Below, piece after piece: positions 10,781 through 24,100 of a stretch of DNA of 64,000 bases. The first letter of the stretch is position 1. The number at the start of each line of letters is the position of its first letter. Where the stretch lies: assembly GCA_037043235.1 (NCBI GenBank), contig JAWRVZ010000024.1, forward strand, positions 4,192,501-4,256,500, in the 5' to 3' direction. The notes below the pieces were generated by a model that was given only the letters and a program-made list of their open reading frames with translations, made no database searches and was not told where the DNA came from. This stretch comes from Rhodeus uyekii (lineage: Eukaryota; Chordata; Actinopteri; Cypriniformes; Acheilognathidae). The position numbers were made by a program, and so were the translations under genes.

Positions 10781-13700
10781 GTAAGAGAAACGTCCTTAAT
10801 GCTGACCCAGACCGTTACCACACCTTCTTCTGCAGAGTTAGGAGAGTCTGCACTGTGTCTGAATTTGTTGTACCTCCAATGAAGTTACACATGGAATTTT
10901 CACACTAGATGCAATTAATAAAAACAACTTAAATGTTTACAATCAATCCAAGTATGAATGATAGACACTGCTATGAATCAGTGTCCAACAGTATTAATTG
11001 TTCGAACAAACGAACACAACTGCTCAGCAATGCACCCTAAATCAAATTTTCCAAACAACTAAAAGGATTTGCAACAACACAACTAGATAAAAAGCTTGTT
11101 GGTTTGATTCAGAGCGTCAATGGTTCTGAGAATGAAACTCTTCCTCATTCGTGAAGTATGTGCATTAATATATCAACGCCTCCCAGATGGGAGTAGTTCG
11201 AACATGTGATGACATGGATGTGTAGGGTATTTACAAATGCTGATATCTCTCGCCAAACAACGTGATTGTTAGATATCGTCTAGTGCTGGTAATTCAACTC
11301 CAGTTGTCTTCTGTGCTCAAAGGACAACCCTCAGTATTGCTTTCTTATCACTAGCAGTACAGCTAGAAAACCATACAGATATGCAATGTTGGGTATCTCT
11401 TTATAGTACACTTATTTAAAAAGGGATCAGCATCTGTTGAGGAAGGAGGAAGTAGAAATGATTCCAGCCAGGTATTCTCAAATTCAAAAAAAGTTGTCTA
11501 ATGCACATATACAGTAATCCCTCGGCACTTCACAGTTCGAGTTTCGCAGCCTCGGTGCATCGCAGATTTTTCAAAAGTATTCATTGAAAAATAAAAATTC
11601 AAAAATACCGCCATATCAGCAGCCATATTGTGGAAAGCAGCGTTGCTTCATTGTGATGCGAGAGAAATGGTTTCCCAGGATACCAGAAAAAGAGAGAAAC
11701 TCTCTCAGAGGCTTTGTACACACACACGGCACTCAGACAAGACACGTGATTGGTTCCCGGCGCGAGATCGACCAATGAGAGCACGAGTGGAGTGGGAGCC
11801 TCTACGCCTCTCTCAGAAGCAAATGTTGTTGATCCAGCACCGATATCTGATGATGAGGTGCTTCACGAACTGATTTAAAGGCCTCATTATACCAGTGCAG
11901 TAACACCATCATCATCACATTCATCGAATCGCACAGGTCTGTCATCGTCGTCATTACTGGAGTCTCAAGATACTGCTGTCATTGATGAGTGTAGAGCACC
12001 ATAGCACGTATCATATGAGAGAGAGAGTAAATGTATAATATTATAGCTTTATAATTAAATAGATTTAATTAAAATATATTTAAAGTATAAATATACATAT
12101 TTTAAACATTCTGGTACCTACACACATATATACGGAGGTTCCTAGGGGGCGGGCAATCCTACTTCGCCAATTTTCACCTATCGCGGGGGATCCGGTCCAC
12201 ATTAACCGCAATAAGAGGGATCACTGTAGTGATAATATTTCTCAATGTAATCAACAGTACATATTTGCAAAATCAATGGAAAATGAATACAGTGGAATGT
12301 AAAAACCTGTTCTGTATGAACTGGTTGTTACTGTCACACTTTAAAGACACCAACTTTTTGAGGGTTTTACAGCTAAAGCACAGCATGCCAATTAAATTAT
12401 TTATTAATATCCAAGCAAAGATTAGTTGACCATCGTTATCCACCCCAAATCAACAACATAGTATTTTGTAAGTATCTCTTATATTAGCATGTATACTAAT
12501 ACTTAAGAAAACAGCAGTGCTCTGTGATGTGACAGGATGTCGCAGTTAAAAATATGTTTGTGTGTTTCTCTAATTATTATACTATTCAAATCTTTACAAC
12601 ATTTAAAGCTTAGGGCGATCTTTTATTTTGGTCTTGTTCCTCAAACTCTAAGCAAGCTCAGCTAGTGATCTTTCCTTTTACCACTTTTTATGCGACCCTT
12701 TTGCTTTCTCGTTGGTCTTTCCTTAATGTTGTCACTGATTGCCAAAATAAAGAATGACTTCCTGTGAGGAATGTGCATTGAGTGAGACTTTGATTCCTTA
12801 TGGGGAGGGTGCGTAAATGTGTGCTTTCCCCCCAGAAATCCTACTTCCCGTTTGTTTCTGACTTGGACAATTGGCTCTTGTCACATATTTCCCACAGAGC
12901 TTGAAGAATTTGTGTCCATAACTTCTACAACAGTATCAGCTTTCACTTAAGAATGAAATCAAGAGGTCAGAGGATTCAGTCTTAACTTAACACTTCCTCA
13001 TTTCAAGTTTTAGGAATGAATATCATTACATTGCTGAATCGGTCTAGTTTGTACTCATTACTCTCAATGCTGTGCTAGTATACTGGAGTAACTGGGTTGT
13101 TGTCTGTGTATGGTGAGGACTGCTGGTCTCATTAGCACAGACAAGCCCCGGCTAGCTGTCTTTGCCCCATGGGTTCTTCCCTGACATGCTTGCACGGGAT
13201 CGCACAGCTCCCAGTTGCCATGGTAACCGTCTTTCGGAGTGTGCGAAAGAGCGCCGAAACTAATCTGAGCTTTTGCTTTGGTGTACAGTTACTCTGCTTC
13301 ACCGCACATAACACCAGATACTCTTATCACAAGCTCTGGATATTTCAGCCCTTATCACCACACACATCCCAAAAGACCTGTTTGTTGTTGTACGTTAACA
13401 GGCTTGGTGTAAGTGTAAATTCACTGTTGATATTACTTCATGCTTGTGGTTTGGGTTACAACACATTATCAGAAGTAGATTCTTTTTGGAGTATAAACTA
13501 GGGTTGAAAGTATTTGCGATTAGTTTAGGATTAGTAGAGTGAATTTGTTTTTAGCGTATTTTTATGCTACAGCATTCATAAAGGCAAACTCAGATTAATC
13601 TATCTATCTACCGGTGTAAACAAATGAAGTATTTGTGTCAAAGGTTTGTGTTATTGACTTGGTCTGATCTGGTCTGATTAGGTCAAAATGAATATGCTAT

Positions 13701-16700
13701 TTAATGTACTCCTTCATTTAAAGTGAAATATTAACTAACTAGCCTACAGACTTTACATAAAAAGGACAGAAGGAATAATACAAAAGTAATTTAATATTAT
13801 TAATAGAATATATATGCTACTGTTTGAGGTCAGTAAGATTTTTTCATTTTATTTAAAGAAGTCTCTTACGCTCAAGACTACAGTAAAAGCAGTAATATTG
13901 TGACAATTTTTTTTCTATATTAATATATTTTAAATTGTAATTTATTCCTGTGATTGCATTAGAATACACTGATTTGGTGCTCATGAAACATTTCTTCTTA
14001 TTAACATAATAAAACATGTTGTGCTTCTTAAAGTTTATAATTATTTTAGCACTCTAAAGTTTAATAGATAAAGTTGAAATCTTTTGTAACGTTATTTACA
14101 TTTCTGCATTTGTCAGAGACTTTTTATCCAAAGCGACTTGCATTGCATTCAAGAAACACATTGACGTTCTAGTCAGTTCTTGCTTTCCTTGGGAATTTAA
14201 CCCATGACCTTGGTGTTGCAAGCACCACACTCTACTGTTACAGGACACATCATGCATATCTATAGTCACTTTTGATCAATTGAATGCGTCTTTGCTGAAT
14301 AAAAGTAATTTCTTTCAAAAAGAAAAGTCATAATAAATAATACTGGCATTTCTGTTAGTGTATTGTAGGATCAATTGTACAGATCCAATACTTTTGACCT
14401 GTTTGACACTCATTATGTGTGCTAAATATCCCCTTGAGCATTCACATGTTGGTCAGATATCACTCAGGCACTGAATTGTTATTACCAATGTTGTAAATAG
14501 TCACTTGTGCTGCAATGCAAACAGTAGCTCTTGTATTCAGACAGAGTTAACACTGCAACTATGTGCTTTTTGTTTTGTATTATAAATGTGTTCTGAATAT
14601 TCCATGCATGTGAACCTCTTTATCTCACTGTCAGCTTATCTGACAAGCAAAAATGAAGTTTTTTTTAATGTAATTGAAAATAATTAGGTCTATAAACAAA
14701 TCTCTTAGTCACTGTTTACCATCAAGCACTTTGGCGACAGTGGAAGATTAAATCATCTGACGGAAGTACAGCCAAATTTATTTAGTGGAAGGAAAATCAG
14801 GTCAGTAAGAGAGCGAAGTTCCAGTTAATACATGTCACCATTCTTAGCGGCAATAATTGAGAGGAAGTTGCAGTTTCTGTGGAATTCATTATGCACAAAA
14901 TGTTGCTTAAATCTAACCAAATGCTAAGCTCATGCGAGCCAACCTCCTCCGTCCTCTGACTCCTGAGTGTTTTTTTTTATTTTTTATTATCGTTTCTTGG
15001 CAGCTCCCTTTATAAACGTTTAACCTGAGGAAAAGGTTAGTTTATACTGGGAGAGATTGCATATAGGGCAGCCAGAACTGTAAAACTGTATCTCTCAGCA
15101 AAAGCAGATGAATAATTTGTGAATGTGTGTCACATGGCATCTCATTTTTCTCTAAGGTTAGGCCTAGAGCTCTGGCCTAGTAAAACGCTAAAGACACCAT
15201 CTCATCCGATTCTTGTGTTCTTACTTGCTGCTACAAAATACATGATCCGCTCTTTTTTTTTTTCTGCATAGCTTTCCTGTAGCTTAGACAGTAGAGAGAG
15301 GTGCTTGCAACGCCAAGGTCATGGGTTTGATTCCCAGGGAAAGCAAGAACTGATTAGAATATCAACGTGTTCAATGCAAACCAAGTTGCTTTGGATAAAT
15401 CTAAAATGTAATGTAAATACATTGAGATTTAACACTCTTGATTGTTTATAATAAACAATTTAATAATTTACTTACGGTGAATGTGTGAGAGACAGATCTT
15501 CTCGTTAGAGACCATTCTAAAAAAAAAAGAAGCCTCAAGTACTCATGATACTATTGAGATTGAATGTATATAGTCAGCACAATAAATGTAATTAAACAGA
15601 AAACAAATCTTCCAATTTAATTTCTTAGCATGTGAGCCATTATTGAACTCAAAGTACTTTTTTTTCTAATTGTATTTCCATGTTAGTGTGCCTTCTTGAC
15701 CTATTTCCTTCCTGAAGGAAGTCTTTTTTAGCGTTCCAGGCATTCTTCACATTCTCTGTATCCTCTCACCAAACAGAGAAACTGTCTTGTTCCACATTTG
15801 AACTGGGATGTTAATGTCATCAGTCACTAGCATTTGATACCACTGTACATAATACAGACTGTTTACAAAACATTTTTAACAAATGATTTCCTATGTTAAG
15901 TGCACCATCAGTGAAAGTGAATGTACAGGACAGTAGGCCGAATGTCTGCTCATCAGTATAACCCTGGTATGTTTTTTTTACAGGTCAGTAAGGGAAGTGC
16001 AAATGTACTCTCAAAGAACTCTGTCTTTCAGCTAAAAGAAGCCCAGAATCTAGAAGTCGTAGCGTTCTGTGAAGACGTTTCAAAGTGAGTTATGATTATT
16101 TGTTTAAAAAGCATATTTTGTGTTGATTTGCCTGTTGAAAGGGATAATCTCCAGCAAAAAGCAGGTCCTGCTTCTGTAAATCTGATATCAGAAAGTCCCA
16201 GGATACCTGAATTAGCACTGTAATTTTTGATTCTATAGGGAAAGCAAGGCTAATATTGCCTTGAGGGACTAATTGGGGAAATGCCTCAATTTCATTGATT
16301 TCAACAAGCTGCCCAACAAAGCTAAAATTAGATGAGTGAAATGCAGGAAGCCTACAGCTATATGTCATCCATGTAACAATGAAATCTAATGCCATGTTAC
16401 CCAATTATTTCACATAATGTGAGCACATACTTGTAATTGGCAAAGGACCTGAGACCGAGCCTTGAGGTACACCATATTTACCTGTGTGAGGCCTTCATTT
16501 ACACAAAGTGTTGTCCTTCCTTTTTGCAGACTGAGGTCAAAGTTCCCGCATAGTGACCTGTCGTCCAATCCTGGCTATGTTCTCAGCCCTGTGATCACTC
16601 AGAGGGATGCAGGAGGAGACAATGGGGGCAGCGTGAAAGTGTCCATTGAGATCTCTGATTCTCAACAGCCTGTAACTTTCACTTGTGACGGTAAGAGTTT

Positions 16701-19700
16701 CTTTTACTGGGAATTTAGTAATGACCAAATAAGATTTTAACAGATGATAACTTAATGATAAATGCTAATTGTTAAAGTAATAAAATGGATAGGTTACCTA
16801 AAAATGAAAATTCTAAATCCACAGAAGAAAGTAAGACAAGGTTTTGAACATTTGGAAGTTTCACTGGAATTTTCCTGTAGCTTAAGCAGTAGAGCATTAG
16901 TGTTTACAACACCAAGGTCATGGGTTCGTTTCCCAGGGAAAGCAAGAACTGATTAGAATGTCAATGTGTTCCTTGAATGCAATGTGAGTCACTTTGAATA
17001 AAAACGTCTGCCAAATGCATAAATGTAAATGGAACATCATGAAGTTAAATGATGACATAATTTTCAATCATTTAAACTACTGGTAATAATGTGAACTCTG
17101 AGGAATCATGTACTTACTATTTTGCAATAGCAAGCCGCTCTGAACGTCTGCTATAAAGGAAGCTGACAAATGAAGAAGTCATGACAGCGCCAGAGAGCAT
17201 TTCTTGGCTGCTGCGACACATTCTCTTTTTACATAACTGTCATGGTGCGTCTGCTCAACAGATTGATACTTCAACCAGTCCTGTGTTTTCATTTTTTTCT
17301 GCTTGCATGACACTAGCTGAGGTTTTACTGGATAACCTGTCTATGGTCCAAGCACAGAAAGTCCTTTTCATTGAGCTGTAGTGGCCTTGGCTCAGTTCCC
17401 TGTGAAGCGGCTGGGTTCTGAAGACTACCGGGCCTTGGTTTTTTTTGTTTTTTGTGCAGTCTCTGGCCACCTCACTCCTGGCAGGAAATCAAGACTGGCC
17501 TTTTGTGTTGAAGAATTTTTCTGTGTTGTTACTGCCTAAGCCCCATAGCCCTTTTTGTCCTGGATAAATCTGCCATAGACTCTGGTCTTAGGAAGGGAAA
17601 AGGGGACACAGTGTCTATTGGAACCTGAGGTTGCTTCACAGATAGCTAATGTTTGTGTAGTGGCTTGGTTAAAACTAACTGGATACTTATACTGTTCTAA
17701 CTAGCTTCTCAAGTTTATGCTGTTCTTGCTTGTTTTGTCTTGTAAACTTCTCACCCAGTTTGTTGTGTTAGCTTTTAGTAAAATCTGAAATCACTTGATC
17801 TGAGTTTGTATCAATATTCCTTCATTCTATGAACAGTGGACAAAAAGAGGTCATGTTTTAACTTTCCTAATCCACGCAACAACAAAAAACTATACAGCTG
17901 AATGATGTGCATACCATCTCTTTGCATGTCAAGGCTGGCTGTCTGAAACTTCAAAGAGGATAAAGAGGTTTTTGAGGTTTTCCTTGGTTTGTTTAAGTGG
18001 AGGAAAATGCTTAGCTGTGTGTTAGGTTAGTAAATCTAGCAATTCCAGACATACTTGGCATAAAAGACAAGGCAAATGAAACTTAGGAGGTGACTAGGGT
18101 TGGAATATGTGGAATATGAAGGTTTTTCCAGGATAAACCCAGATTAAGTGTCTCAATTTTCTGATCCCTGGATTAGACCTTCTCCCCTCCTCTTCAAATG
18201 TAGGAACATACCATTTCATGAAGCTTTTAAGTAGAATTGTACGTATATGGATCTATTCTGATTTTCTCAGCTTGTTTTTTTACATGGCTTCCTTATGGCT
18301 ATATAGTTCCCACCATTCCCACCAACCGCACACTCCTGACATTCCAGCACCATGTGTGTTGCTGTAGGACCATGAAAAGAGGATGGCATAAGAGAAATTT
18401 TACTGGTATCCCACAACCCTTGAAAGCAACCCCAAATCAGACCTTTAGGCTTGGAAAAACAAGGCAGACACAATGAGTCCAAGCCAGGCAAGGCTGTAAT
18501 CCAGCCCTAGGCTTGAGCTTGAAGAGAGGATCATTCCAAGGAGGGGTGTGGGGCCTGTTATTGCTGTAGACTGGGGTGTCAGATTTTTGCACTGATCTAG
18601 TGAAACCTCTCATACCAAATTCATTTCGCACCAATCTCTTATCGTAGATTTCCATCTAAATGAACCTGAAGAGGTTCACATTAAGTTCTTGGGACCTGTT
18701 CCAAATGACACACTCAGCCTTCGCCGTCCACAATCAAATAATGTGCTTAGCTATTGGTAATAATTAGCTTTTGGGTAATAAGTCCACACCAGTGCAGGCT
18801 TGGCAAAAGGATGCATCAAATTGACCCCTTGATATTGGTAGTTCCTTGCGATACCTAGCAGACGACATCTGTAGGATGGTCCTCAATGTATTTAAAATAC
18901 TTTTCTGCATTTGGCAGATGCTTTTATCCAAAGCGACTTACATTGCATTAAAGAAACACATTGAATCAATGTGAATTTGAATTTTATTCCAAACCTGTAT
19001 GACTCTTCTGTCCAACATAAAATATAATTTGAAGAATGTTTTGTCCACACAATGAAAGTTAGTAGAGTCCAAAATACTGGACTTCATTGACGAACACGAA
19101 CACATTTCTTCAACTTCTGTCTCCTCCTCCGTTTATTGTGTTTCTTTCCTCAGTGAGTTCCCCAGTGGAACTGCTCATAATGCAGGCTTTGTGTTGGGTC
19201 CATGATGACCTGAACCAGGTGGACATAAGCAGTTACGTTCTCAAGGTCTGCGGACAGGAGGAGGTTCTACAGAAGTGAGTCCTCCCTTTATCGTTTCTCT
19301 TTTTGCAGGCATTCTATCATATTGCATATACAAGTCCCCTGCCAACATTCCTTGAGAACTTGGCTATTTTGCTTTTTTTGTGCTAGAGAAATGTTTTCTT
19401 TTTACCCACACCACTGGAAGAGCACACCCAACAGTGCTGGGGAAGGTTTGCCTGGCCTAATAAGGAACAGAGGGAATGGGCGAAAACAAACCCATTCCAA
19501 GCTCTGGGAATAATTGTCTAATACAAAGCATCCTCCCCTAGTTACTGTGGGTGTCCCATGTTATTCCTGCATTCATCAGTTTTGAAAGCCTTTAGTTAGT
19601 TTCTCGTTATGTTACAGTTCCCTAGTGTCTGGTTCAATGCTGGCTGTCTTGTCCTCATTTCACCTAAAAAACAAAACAATCATCCAGGAAACATTCTTTA

Positions 19701-21152
19701 TTTTACTTTTTCAATATGGTAAAACAAGAAGCTTCTCTTAAAAATTAAAACCAAATTCCTTGTAATTTAATAATTGCAAATTACAGTACGATTTTCTACT
19801 AGAAAACTGCAAAAAAAGAATTTGTAATATCACACAGAGATTGTATGATTGCTTTTATTCAGCAACCACAATTGCCAATGTAGCGATCCATGTTTGTATT
19901 TATTACAGTTCATCACCGAGAAGGTTTGATTGTAGATTTAGTCACAGCAAACAGCCCAAGCGACTCATGACTGAACATAGACCGACTGAATGGCACATTC
20001 ATTTAAGCAAGAATATCTTGAATAGAAATGGATAAAATACTTTTTTTCTTCTTGTTTGTGTTTTCAGATCATCTGCTCTTCTTTTGCAGTGTAGATGGCT
20101 CATATGTATTGTTGCCAGATTGCAAACATGAACTAAACACTGGGTAGAATGGTAGATTTAAATTCTTTAAATCTGGCAACCTTAAGCATGACAGCTCATA
20201 GTGGCTTGTTAAATAAGAGACAAAACATTAGTCAAGTTTTCATTTAAGCTAAATTTTAGTCACAGTTATCATTTAATGAAGTTGATGCCATCTCATCTTA
20301 GTCATGGGCAGAAAAGGTCGTCAACTAACATTTTTCGTCATAGATTTCATTAACGAAATGAACACTATTTGAGACTCAAGTAACATTTCTTATTAATTGG
20401 GAAAACAGTTGTGCTTGTTCTTAAAATAACATTTATTTGAATATCTTTACTGTCACTTTCGATTAATTTTTTTATAAATGTATAACGTTGACATTAAGCT
20501 GTTATTCATTGATTAATTTAGTTATTGTTACTTTTGGCTCTGGCCCATGTCTAAGTCATCTTTAACGTTATCTTCCAGTAAGCACAGTCTGGGCAGTCAT
20601 GAGTATGTGCAGAACTGCAGGAAGTGGGAAACGGAGATCAAACTACAGCTCCTTTTTCTTAACACAATGAGACGAGATCTGGCCCGAACGGTAAGACGCT
20701 TACAAGTCGAGAATAACTAAATAAACTAATTGTTTGCTATTGTCACAAGTTTTAAACGGATATATTTAATGGATAAATGTTTTCTCTATGTATGGTAACA
20801 GGCAGAAGATGACATCTCCCCCATTGACTTGGAGAAATACCTTGGCCTAGTGGAGAGGCCGTTTAAAGAGGCAGTCACAAGGTAGGAATGTGCTGCATCT
20901 TATCTGAAGGCCAGGAAAACCACAGTGGCCTTTGAAGTCCCTGATTGTCCTTGTTGATTTCTCTCATTCTCTCATTCTCATTGCTGATTCTTCTATAGAG
21001 ACGGTGTTGCTGAATACCTAGACGGCTATCATAAGCAAGTCAATGTCTGCCTTCAAAATGAGGTAACTTTTTTTTTTTTTTTTAACACTGCAAGCTAACA
21101 CTATATTATGGAAATAAAGTGTTTGAAATTATTTCAGTTTCTTTCTTTTGAT

Positions 21153-21191
<39 letters not shown>

Positions 21192-24100
21192 AGCACCCAG
21201 TATAAAACAGTAGACAGTGTGGTTCAATCAGTTAAAAATCTGTGCTGTGCTCTGGATGAAGTTGAGACACCAGCCATCACTGATGCTGTCAAGAGGCTCA
21301 AACGCTCTGTCAGCCTTCCCAGAACACGTTCTCCCGAGGTCAGAGAAGCTTCGGTGTAACAGTGATGCACAATATTAAAATTACAGCTAATACTCATAAG
21401 CCAGTTACTGTTTTAATTTCATGACAAATAAGTAATTGTTGATCGATGACTGAAATATCAAATAAAAATCCCACTAAATACTATAATTGTAACTTAAATG
21501 GTAAATGTTGGCATCATAACATAATATATAGGATGAATAGTTGATATTTATTTCAAGATCTACTAAATATTGTATCTAATAATGTTTACAATTATTTAAA
21601 TTTTTCAAAACAGACTAATACTGTTATTTAATAAAAATCGATAGCTGATATTGTGTATCCCTAATCTAAAGCCCAACAATTTTAATTCCTGATTTATTTT
21701 TCTCTGTTTGGATATACATGTTTTAAAAAGCACTGTTTTGCAGGCCGGTGCCACAGGTTCAGCTTCTGCGGGTTCAGCTAATGGTAAGCTCAGCTCCTAC
21801 AAACATCTCAATGTTCTTCTCTTTAAAAGTATTAAAATGCCTAATATACAGTCATCAAGTAAGCACTTTTGGTTAAAAATTTCCAGTGAAAAGTGCAAAC
21901 ACTAAAACTCTGAGGTTCTTTCAGAACTTTTATTTCTCATGATTCAATCCACTTTCAAAACCAATTCAACCATCTTAACTTTGCTTATTTTAGTATTTTG
22001 TTCGGCTTGGTGCCGCAACATTGACTCAACCAATAACTTAAGTTTGAAAAGGGATTATTTTTTTATTTGACTAATGGTACACAAAGAGAGAAACCGGTTT
22101 GAAAAGAATCATTATTTTAGCAAATTACATACTTTACCTTTAAAACCTTCTTTTCTGAATTTCCAGACTTCCTTTTGGGAGCAAAACTGTTTTTCTCTTT
22201 AGTATCACCTATACTAAACTCTGTTCTTGTGATCCTTCAGGTTGCGTAAGCCCAGTAGAGGAGAGTTTAGCATTGCTCACAGATGCTGTGTATGAGCTCA
22301 GTAAGCTCTACCTCCAGTCTTTCTGCCCAACTACTCCTGGTTGCACGATGGAAGAGCACATGGAGGACGGCAGGGACAGCAGAGAGGCCTCGGGCACCAC
22401 AGAGCACCTGCAGTTCACTCTATTTGCTGTTCATGGCATTCCTGCTTCCTGGGTCAGCAGGTGAGCACTCTGTCCCTTTTAGTGTATGGAAGATGAGTGT
22501 TTTTGAACCTGGTCAAAATATTAGTGTGATACTACTGAAGTAAAATCCGTTTACTCTTTCTGTTTTGGCGCATTCAGCCTCACGTTCTAAACTCTGTTTA
22601 ATTCACTTCAGACTGATAATGACTCTGTATAACAAACTCACAGCCAAGGTAAACTTCTCTAGGACTTTCAAAGCACTGCCTTAGTCCATATTCATTACAC
22701 TGTTATTTCCGCCAAGATAATTTGAGTAATTTTGGGTCTGTGTTCTCTTGGAGCAATCAACCTCAGTAAATTATATCTAGACCATTTAACATTTAACCCA
22801 AATTGGAGAGCTTAGAATTACATTATTCACGTCCTCTAGAAATCATTTTATTCAATATGCTTGTAATAGGCCACATATAACAGAAATGTTGCAAGGAATG
22901 AGGGTTGTCTTCTGATAATGAATATTCTGACAGCCACAATGGTCTCCTATTACTAGGGCTGTGCAGTAAAGATAAATATATCTGCTGCTTTTGACATTCG
23001 GTATATATTTAGATTTTAATGCATTTATTCTAAATGGTTTAAAATGGTGATTCACAAAAAAATAATCGAAAGGACATACAACGTAAAAAAAAGAAAGAAA
23101 AGAAATAATACTTTTATTCCACAGTGACGCATTAAATTAATCAAAAGCGATAGTAAAGCCATTTTATATTTTTATGAAATTCTGAATTTAATTAAACTGT
23201 TTTCAACATTGATAACAATAAAGCTTTTTCTTGCATTTTTCAAGGATTTCAAGAATTATATGACACTAAAGTAATGATGCTGAAAATTCAGCTTTGCAAT
23301 CACAAGAAATAAAATGTATATCAAAACAGAGTTATAATTTTTGATTGTTTTTTTTCAGTATTTTTCTAAAATAAATGCAGCCTTTTTTGAGCATTTTAAA
23401 TAAAAATCTTACTGACCCTAAGCATTTGAGCAATTGTGTGTGTGTGTACAGTGATGAGCCAAAACATTGACAGTCACAGGTGAATCAAATCCTAACAGAA
23501 ATTAAGGTCTGATTAGATTAGATGGGACGTTCTCATAATTGGGGTGTTGGATGCAGGAGAATAAAGATCTGAGCATCTTTGACATGAGCCAAATTGTTAA
23601 GGCTTGTGTGTTGCTCCCAATCAGTAGTGGTGATTGGGAGCAACAGTGGTCCGACTCCGACGGTTGCTGTGGTCCGACGAGGGATAAACCACAAACCGTC
23701 GGCAGGGTGTTTGGTGCCCAAGACACGCATCAATTCATGAGGGTAACGAAGGCTATCCGTTTGGTCTGAGCCAAAAGGTTCACTTAGAGCAGTGGAAGAA
23801 GGTCACCTGGTCCAGCGAGTCCCATTTTCTTTCACATCACGTGGACGGTCGTGTACGTGTGCTCCGTTTACCAGGGGAAGTGATGAAACCAGGATGCATT
23901 TAGGATGACGGCAAGCTGCTGGAGGGAGTGTGAGGCTCAGGGAATTCTTCTTCTGGGAAACCCTGAGTCCGGCCAATCATGTGGATGTAAATTTGACACG
24001 TGCACCTACCTAACCAGGTCCCAGACCAGGTCAATCCCTTCATGACAATGGTGTTCCCTGGTGGAAGTGTCCTCGTTCAGCAGATTCCTCTGTTCAGGAA

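Larger units (their letters stand above)
12230..15983. other. pik3c2a: pik3c2a intron sequence, mostly unique or degenerate repeat
   Basis: No coding exon seen. It holds two SINE copies (14095-14246 minus, 15270-15417 plus) and pieces of a dispersed fish repeat with the phrases gaggtcagtaagatttt (about 13825) and gctgaataaaagtaatt (about 14290). Confidence 0.6.
15984..21062 (+). other. pik3c2a: pik3c2a coding exons 2-7: Ras-binding-type domain
   Basis: Residues about 363-575. The RBD starts near GYVLSPV and VKVSIEI and continues through MQALCWVHDDLNQVD, SYVLKVCGQEEVLQ, GSHEYVQNCRKW and DLARTAEDD. The text is very close to the human RBD, including the conserved VHDDL and KVCGQEE phrases. Exons 4 and 5 join at codon AAT, and exons 6 and 7 are separated by a small intron. 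Confidence 0.9.

Noticed and set aside
10781..10882. Extension of pik3c2a coding exon 1 by 34 codons to a stop
   Set aside because: A consensus donor (cag|gtaaga) lies at 10781, and joining to 15984 continues the homology to human. The extension does not.
16868..17031. Possible tRNA gene
   Set aside because: A and B boxes are present but no cloverleaf can be formed, and the same sequence with a common 3' tail occurs seven times in the window. It is a SINE.
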